Assembly: GCA_037102815.1 (NCBI GenBank)
Contig: BTPP01000001.1
Location: 4,489,001 to 4,553,000, forward strand
Length of the DNA stretch: 64,000 nt
Direction of reading: 5' to 3'
DNA from: Neurospora intermedia
Taxonomy: Eukaryota; Ascomycota; Sordariomycetes; Sordariales; Sordariaceae
Made by a program: the position numbers and the translations under genes. Positions 57,505 through 64,000 of this stretch are shown here, piece by piece. The notes under the pieces are model-generated. The model was not told the origin of the DNA. It saw only the letters and a list, made by a program, of their open reading frames with translations, and did no database searches. The stretch's first letter is position 1; the number at the start of each line of letters is the position of its first letter.

Positions 57505-59872
57505 CTCGGTCTATATATCTGTCCGAAACTGGCGGGGTCGAAAGGGGGTGCAGGGGCCGCGGCGAAAGCTGGAGAAGAGCTATGTTCAGGGGTCGATGAG
57601 ACAGCTTAGGTTGGGGCTCCAACTTCAGCTCCAGCTCCAGAGCGAGTGATAGCCGAAGGAGTATCGTTCTGTCGTATCCTTTGAAGTTGTACTCGCTCGC
57701 TTGCGCCGTATTTTTGATTTCGACTCAGGTCAGCAAGAGATTAGCGGAGGGAAAATGCGGCAAGAGCTTTATCGGCTGGCAGATCCCCAAGGTAGTAAAA
57801 AGGAAGGGTGCTTTCGTAGTCAATTCATGACTAGTCGTGGCAGAGGTAGCGAGTCTTGAGTAGCTGGAATCCGTACTGTACGGTGCTGTGGTAGGTACTG
57901 TTGGCGGTATTTTTTTTTAGGTCGTGACGCGGGATGCCGTAGATGAACCGGGAGCGCTGACATTACTCGATCTGACGGCAAATGGTGTTGATGTCGATAC
58001 CATGGCTGGGCCGGTCAGCGCTGGTTTTGATGTTCACAAGAAGGAGAGAGGGGGAGCTGGAGTCGGGGAGAACATAGGGTAAGTAAGATGAGGGATGGAG
58101 GTCGGTCGGCAGCGGTACGTGTGATGATGGCGTTGCATGCCGGTCCGCGCAGCTCGGGGCCTTGGGCTGCTGTAAGTGGACAATGGGAAGCTGCGGTGCT
58201 GGTGCGGGAAACAACTGTCCAGTGACAGCCCGAGTGCTTCACTGCAGTGGTCTTTTTGTGAAGCCGGGGGATACTGTGATCTGCAATGCAGGGTAGCACC
58301 TGAGGTTGCAGTCGATGGAGGTAATTTCACAAACTGCCCAACCTTATTATCTGCGGTGCGGTGCGGGCATTCTGACTGCAGCGCGGGTCACTACACCGTA
58401 GGACTGACCGCAGCCAGACGACACAACGAACTTGTACGGCAACGGCAAGTGCAGTCAGTGATGAGGCATGTCTTGGCCCTGGTTCAGTCTTCTTCTCGCG
58501 CTTCCAGAAGGCCGTCTTCAAGAATGCGGGCTTCGTTTGCCATCACATTTTCATCAGTTCGTCGCGTCTTTCACTTTTGTCACATTTCAGTTTGGTGTAA
58601 CAAGGCGCTACCGGTTATCGAGCTCCCGATGCACAGAATCTGAAACCGCCATCGGCAAGTCGTACCTAGTCACCTCTATCCTCCCTCGTCATATCGACGT
58701 TTGTTTTTCTTTTCTTTTTCTTTCTTTTCTTTTCTTTTTCCCTTTTTATTCTCAAGACGGATAAAAGACTGGACATGGCATGTTTTGAACGGGTAGGGTA
58801 TGTTGGTTTGCTGCACCTATTTCATCATTGTCAGCCAACGACATACTACCTCGGTCCCTGCGCCGCAAGGGAATCCAGGAGCAAACAAGAGGGTTTTGGG
58901 GCTCCCTGGACAGAAAAGATATTTCTTGGTCTCCATCGCAGCTCCCTGCCCTGGATCCTCGTGAAATACTCCCAACTCTCTCAGTCTAGGCACCACTCAG
59001 TATCCGCACCCAATATCCGAGCCATACTATCACTAATCTGAGCTTGCGATTGGCACGCGTTTTGAGATTCGATCTCCGCTCCCACGCTGACACTCTCAAG
59101 CGAAAAGGTGGGGTGGTTTACTGCAAGCGGTTAAGCCTTCCCGCCCAGCGATCCCTGGCAGCGTCCAGGGCCCGAAACGGCCACACAAAGTAGGAAAGTG
59201 GTTACAGGATTCGTTTTTTTTTGGAGACGCCATCGTCCCCCCTTGCCTGTGACTGCTTTGATCACATTCGGGGTTTCCATTAAGTAAGATCCAATGTGAT
59301 CATCCAAACCAGCCGGGCACTCATCGACGAACTATTTGTTGAAGCTTGTTGGTAAGCGAATGTGAAAATCATCCATACACACTGTTCTTGCAATTGAGGT
59401 TGAAGTTGTATTCATCTGATCTGGAGAGACAGCGCCTGAATTGAAGGTTCAGTATAATTGCGGGTATGTAATCGCAAGGCAAGTTTTCTGACCTGAACCT
59501 ATACGTACGTAGGTGATGTTCCGGATTCTGCAAGCGTAGGTACCCGTGTCTGCCGCTGCTTCTCTGTCACTTCATGCCAGGTTACTCGCGTTGTTACAGG
59601 GCAGAGAAGGCGCTGCCAACAAATTGTACGCTCAAACGCTGTATTTGAGTTACCATACAGCAACACAAACCCATTTCTTCCCATGCCAACCATCTAACGA
59701 TCCAACCATATCCCGACCAACAACCCAGCACAGCCCGATACATTCCAAAACACGTCGCATACAAGTTTGTTCTCAGAGCATATACCCAAAAAGCCAACTT
59801 AATGAGGGCTACGGCGATATAAAAACAATCACAGGACATCTTGCCATCCCGCCAGAAACTACAACTATTCAA
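57505..59872. other. 2.4 kb divergent intergenic region
   Basis: Promoter region for the PY-motif gene and tfb5. Contains an AGCTCC repeat just after 57615 and a pyrimidine tract at 58701-58745. Open frames at 58034-58764 on both strands lack support. Confidence 0.5.
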
Positions 59873-60352
59873 GATGCCGAGAGCAATCAGAGGTCAGTAT
59901 GAATTCCCATGAAATACCATATAAATGACGTGTACATGGACTCGTCTAGTCAAGACTCATAAGCAACAAACAGCACAGCACGACTCTAACGCAAAACGAA
60001 TATTCACCTTGCTAACACTGGTCCCTGGCTCAGGTGTACTCATCCAGTGTGAACCGGCCATCAAGTCCATCATCGTTCACTTGGATAGTGTAAACAACGA
60101 TATCATCATCGAAGATCTTGATGAGCAGACCCTGGTTGTTAAGGAAAACATGGTGCAACTGCTCAAGCAGAAACTCGAGGACGTAAGTAATTTGCTTCCC
60201 CTTTGCTTTGTCCAGTGTGACCGTTTGGCCCGCATTGTGAACTAAATATCATGTCTGATTATATCACCTTCCTCTTGCTGACACTTTCCTACCCACAACA
60301 GCGCCTGAAGGAGACATACAGGCCCGAAGAACCGCTGGCAGATAGTGACTAG
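59873..60352 (+). CDS. tfb5: TFIIH subunit Tfb5 (TTDA/GTF2H5)
   Basis: Three exons, 59873-59891 (19 nt), 60034-60182 and 60302-60352, give 72 aa, exactly the length of yeast Tfb5. Introns carry GTCAGT/GCTAAC/CTCAG and GTAAGT/CAACAG signals. The protein starts [20 protein letters not shown] (yeast: MARARKGALVQCDPSIKALI) and continues [20 protein letters not shown], matching the dimerising fold that pairs with Tfb2 (p52). It stabilises core TFIIH for transcription initiation and nucleotide-excision repair. It is convergent with the isomerase gene, with only 135 bp between stop codons. Confidence 0.95.
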
Positions 60353-60487
60353 GAGTTGCCTAGTAAATAGGAGATGCATACGTAGTGACTTGAAGTCGCT
60401 GAACCCCCCTGAATTACATGCATTTATTTATACACCTTCCAACACTGCGTGACAGTTACCAGCCTGCGATGGACTACTTGATCCTCT

Positions 60488-61550
60488 TCAAAGCTTCGAA
60501 AAGACGGGCTTCTTCTTCTGCACACTAGCCGATAACGCGTCCATCATATCTCTTGATTGCAAAGCAGCCGAGTTCCAGACGGTGGTATACCGTAAGCCTG
60601 TGTCAAAATTATCAGCTTAGCCTTTCCTTCATGATGACGAGCAACGAGGAGGATGAGAAATCAAGAAAGAAAACGTACTTTCAGAAACCGAATGGTCCCT
60701 TGCGTGGTTCAACAACTCCTTAGTTCCCTGCACAGCAATCGGGCTCTTCCCAGCAATCAAACCCGCCAGCTTGACCGCCTGATCCAGGGCAGCCACCTTG
60801 CTGTCGAGAACTTGGCTGACGAAGCCGACCTGTTGCGCCTCGGTCGCGCCAAACTCTCTTGCCGACATGCATACCTCCTTCACCCACGAAAAGTTCCCGA
60901 CGGCCTTGGGCAGCCGGCTCAGCGTGCCAATGTCGGCGGCCAGGCCGATGTCGACCTCCTTAACGGCCAGCCGGACGTCACCCGTGCAGAGACGGATGTC
61001 GGCGGCGCAGGCGATGTCGATGGCGAGGCCGAAAGAAATGGCGTGGAGGACGACGATGACGGCTTCAGGGAGTTTCTATAGGTTAGCAAGATTCGCATGT
61101 ACTGGTTCATTGGCTTGACGTATATGTATCACCCTGGGCAACCAATGTAGCGACAAGTCGGCACAGTCAATACATACGTTTCTCGCACAGTTCAATAGCC
61201 GAAATGCTATCCTGAAATTCAGTAATGTATCTTCTCAACTGGGCCGCCTTGCGCCCGACGTCGAGGGCGCCGCTCGACTGCAGCTGGTTGTTCGAGCTGG
61301 CCGCGTGGATGTCCAAACCCGCCGTGAAACCCCGGTCGCCGGCGCCCGAGAGCACCACGGCCCGCACGTCCGGGTCCGACGACAGCTGCCGGAAGATCTG
61401 GCCCAACTCCAGCCACATGGCCTCGAAAAAGGCGTTGAGTTTGGCAGGACGGTTAATCTCCACATGGGCAACGAAGGCAGGGCCGGCGGAGGTCACATTG
61501 AAGTGTTTGTAGGATGTATATCCCTTGAGTTGGGGTTGTTGTTGCGCCAT
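60488..61550 (-). CDS. Delta3,5-delta2,4-dienoyl-CoA isomerase, peroxisomal
   Basis: Minus-strand exons 61550-61178, 61062-60679 and 60597-60488 give 288 aa. The crotonase fold is clear: AHVEINRPAKLNAF, VLSGAGDRGFTAGLDI (oxyanion loop), then PVIVVLHAISFGLAIDIACA. The three acids that mark dienoyl-CoA isomerase (rat Ech1 Asp176, Glu196, Asp204) are present as Asp140, Glu160 (VKEVD) and Asp168 (AADIG). The protein ends KKKPVFSKL, a canonical SKL peroxisomal signal. It moves the double bonds of dienoyl-CoA during beta-oxidation of odd-position unsaturated fatty acids. The exon 2 acceptor is placed at CTGAAG|CC (exon from 61062), which gives CEKPVIVVLH as in homologues; the nearer CTATAG would break the frame. 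Start at the first ATG before the conserved strand. Confidence 0.93.
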
Positions 61551-62199
61551 CGTGGTGATGTGGGGCTGGTTTTCTTCAAGATGGGGATTCCAAAGACAGG
61601 ATTGGGAGCGATGATGTGAGAAACGGGATTGGAAAAGGGCACGTATGGGTATGAGGTTCTCAAGTGCAAACAAGTCGAATGAGAATACGCTGCAAATAGT
61701 TCTGAAGACGATGATGATGATGATTATTGGTAGATATTGGGATGCATCTTGATGGTGGTACCCTAGGCAAATAGGAAATACACTAGTTGTTGACTGATAC
61801 GTTGTCAAAATTGCCGAGGTTCAGCGGCCGTTAAACGGTCGGGTAAGAAGCGATGGTGGGACGGCCGGGAAGCAGTGACGTTGAAAAACCCGACGCCGGC
61901 GCCGGGAGCCACATCGGACCAACTGAACAGGATCATACAAGACCCATTGCGGGGGAATTGAGTGCAGTAGTAAAAGTGGGTGATCCCACCCTTCCGAACG
62001 TTGTTGTTCTTTGGATCTCTCTGTGCTGTCTATTGCTCTTAAAAGACATGTGAACAGTCTTCAAGAATTAGCGTCTCTATAGACCTCAAATGCGGTCTTC
62101 GCACTCTGTTGTGTGCATCTTCAATCGCGCAACTGTAGATGAAACCGAAAGCGACTTGCGCCAGAGAGACATGCCGATTGAGAAGCACACCAGCAAGCC

Positions 62200-62233
<34 letters not shown>

Positions 62234-64000
62234 AGAGAAGAGGGCGCCGCTCACTACCCCTCCTCCAATGCCTCGCATTCCCGGTGGGTACTCGTTGTTG
62301 GGTAGTGGCGCTTATCATCCCTCCCAGGGTTACCTTGGATGTGCATATGGATGATTACTATGCGCCGGCCGGACTCCATGTTACACTACGTACCGTGACC
62401 ACCTAACCTGAAGCGTTCTTAATAACTCCAACCCGCCGACAGTGCAATGTGATGCTTTGTTGTGGCCTGTTGATAGGAAACGAGGGACTTGAGCTCGAGT
62501 CAGTTTGTGCACGAGCGGCAGTTTCGTCCATTTAGAGGAACATAAACTAGCGGAAAATCCCATATGTGGTGGGGATGCCACTTTCGCTGATTACCGTATG
62601 AATTTGTGTTATTACCTACTTGACCTGCCTTGCCCTGGCATGTTTACATTGAAGAAGTCTTGGGAAAAGCCGGCAAAGTATATGGTGGAGATGGTGGACA
62701 TGTCTGACATGATGGGCGGTATTAAGGGGAAGACGGAAGCAGCCTTTTTGCCTTGACAGGGGATGCTGCTTCTTCAAGCATCGTGAACTGTGAAAGAGAG
62801 CTGTACCTGCCGCTCCGTCTCCATCCAGTGCCGCCTGGCGCGGGACCAAAAGGCCACGCGAGCACCTAAACGCTTACCAACTCTGTAGTCTAGAGGTAGG
62901 CTCCTCTCCGGCCGGTGCTTTTACCTGCAGCAACTATCAGCGTTCCCACACGGACGAGTGAGGTGATCCATGACAAGCACGCTCCGTGGATGCCCAGCGG
63001 CCCAATCACTATCGCATTCTGGCCGCTCGTCTGGCCCTCATCGACACCTCATTGGCGCCCCCAAAGGCTGAATGGTTCAAGGACCAGGCCTGATTGTGAC
63101 TTTTTCCAGCCTACCATTCCATTCCCTGGAACCCCAAACTTGCGACTCGACGACATCCTTTTCTTAGCTTCAAAGTTCCTCCGAACCCCAGGCTCAAAGA
63201 GCTCGTTTTCTGTCTCACCCTCCCACGCTCCCTCCCCCTCCCGACCGCGAGCGCGCAATCTCGACCTCAACAACACTTTGGCCCAAGGAGCCACTCGAGC
63301 CTCGATAGCCAACGGTTTCGCTCTTGTGTGACGCTCTGTGGGCATCCGCTTAGCTGGCCCATTCGCTCTACCTAATCTTTTCTCGCTTCCTCGAGATACG
63401 ACATCCTGGGGCCATCCCCCCCGTCCCTCGATCCGCTACCCGTCGCCGTCACTGTTCGCTTTGATCGTCGCCGTCGCCATCGTCCTGTCGTGCACGACAA
63501 CCCGCCTCCTGATATTGCTCACCACCATATCCGCCTCGCCCGCCCTCTATCGCAATCGCGACGCCGTCTCCATATTTTACATACGCGGATCCCTCAAGAC
63601 TTTTGCCTTTGCGGTACATTCAAAGGAAACCGGCCTTGGTAACGAATTGCATACGCCTCTGCTCATTTTCGATTCGGAGCCTTGTCCGCCAACGATTGCT
63701 TGAGAGACATTGAGTCTGATCTGATCTGTCTCCTTTACGCCCGTCTGTCACGGCTTGCGCGAGACTGGGACCTATATCTAGCTCCTACCCTACTGCTTGC
63801 GCCCTCGTTTAAGGCCTCAGAGCAATCCCCGTTGGTCGAATGATGGACATAGAACGAAAAGAGTGCTCCTAAAATATCAATTCTTCAACAAGCCAAAGCT
63901 GCCGCTTCCGCCAATTGCATATCGCAACCCGAGCACTCGCGCTTTTGTGTTGCGACTGAGAGTTCTTGCACCGCCTCGACCTGTTTGGGCTTATAGTTTG
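61551..64000. other. Right-hand region without a called gene
   Basis: About 2.4 kb. 61551-62200 is the isomerase promoter; a 28-A run lies at 62203-62230. From about 63100 the plus strand becomes rich in CTC/TCC/CCG words, as in the long leaders of other genes here, so a plus-strand gene may start just outside the window. Frames at 62915-63331 and 63338-63703 begin with non-ATG codons and look like chance. Confidence 0.4.
62203..62230 (+). repeat. A28 homopolymer followed by GAGAGAGAAG
   Basis: 28 consecutive A, the longest homopolymer in the window, followed by a short GA repeat. There is no upstream gene-like or SINE-like body, so I do not read it as a retrotransposed tail. Confidence 0.85.

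Noticed and set aside
62203-62230. The A28 run as the tail of a retrotransposed element
   Set aside because: No element body, target-site duplication or Pol III boxes are visible next to it; a simple homopolymer is the safer reading.
62915-63703. Two frames of 120-140 codons near the right edge
   Set aside because: Both rely on GTG starts and read as Pro/Ser/Arg-rich translations of a CT-rich leader.

Overview
The window reads as nuclear DNA of a filamentous ascomycete of the Neurospora/Sordaria group (Sordariales). The strongest marker is an intronless geranylgeranyl diphosphate synthase at 13.6-14.9 kb that I recognise as the carotenoid gene al-3 (albino-3). Other signs are short introns of about 50-140 nt with GTAWGT-type donors and CTAAC-type branch sites, CT-rich leaders, many TACCTACC/GGTAGGTA words between genes, and intergenic gaps of 1-3 kb. 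I recognise no transposon, virus-like element or CRISPR array.

Layout. 0-2 kb: the 3' end of a Cdt1 replication-licensing gene and the coactivator gene mbf1, convergent. 3.6-5.6 kb: a membrane-anchored DUF1365 protein behind a tandemly duplicated promoter block. 7.5-13.1 kb: a small GFA/CENP-V-type zinc protein, a secreted probable GPI protein and a cysteine-rich single-pass membrane protein. 13.6-14.9 kb: al-3, with a 3 kb upstream region holding a candidate light-response element and a G-quadruplex motif. 17.9-21.1 kb: the septation protein Cdc14 (SIN type) and a Pex24-family dysferlin-domain peroxin, convergent. 25.3-29.5 kb: a 1370-aa DYRK/Pom1-like kinase that probably has an unannotated upstream exon. 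29.6-47.6 kb: an 18 kb gene-poor stretch with one small cysteine-bearing protein gene and a divergent pair of identical tRNA-Ser(AGA) genes. 47.6-61.6 kb: an SCP2 sterol-carrier protein, a Nup2/Nup61-like FG nucleoporin with a Ran-binding domain, a PY-motif membrane protein, the TFIIH subunit Tfb5 and a peroxisomal dienoyl-CoA isomerase. 61.6-64 kb: no gene called; possibly the leader of a gene to the right.

The genes are mostly housekeeping (replication licensing, transcription, nuclear transport, septation and polarity) plus a light-regulated isoprenoid step. Three are peroxisomal: the Pex24-like membrane peroxin, SCP2 ending in AKL and the isomerase ending in SKL. They are not clustered tightly enough to call a module. 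Exon joins were worked out by eye from splice signals, reading frame and protein-family continuity.
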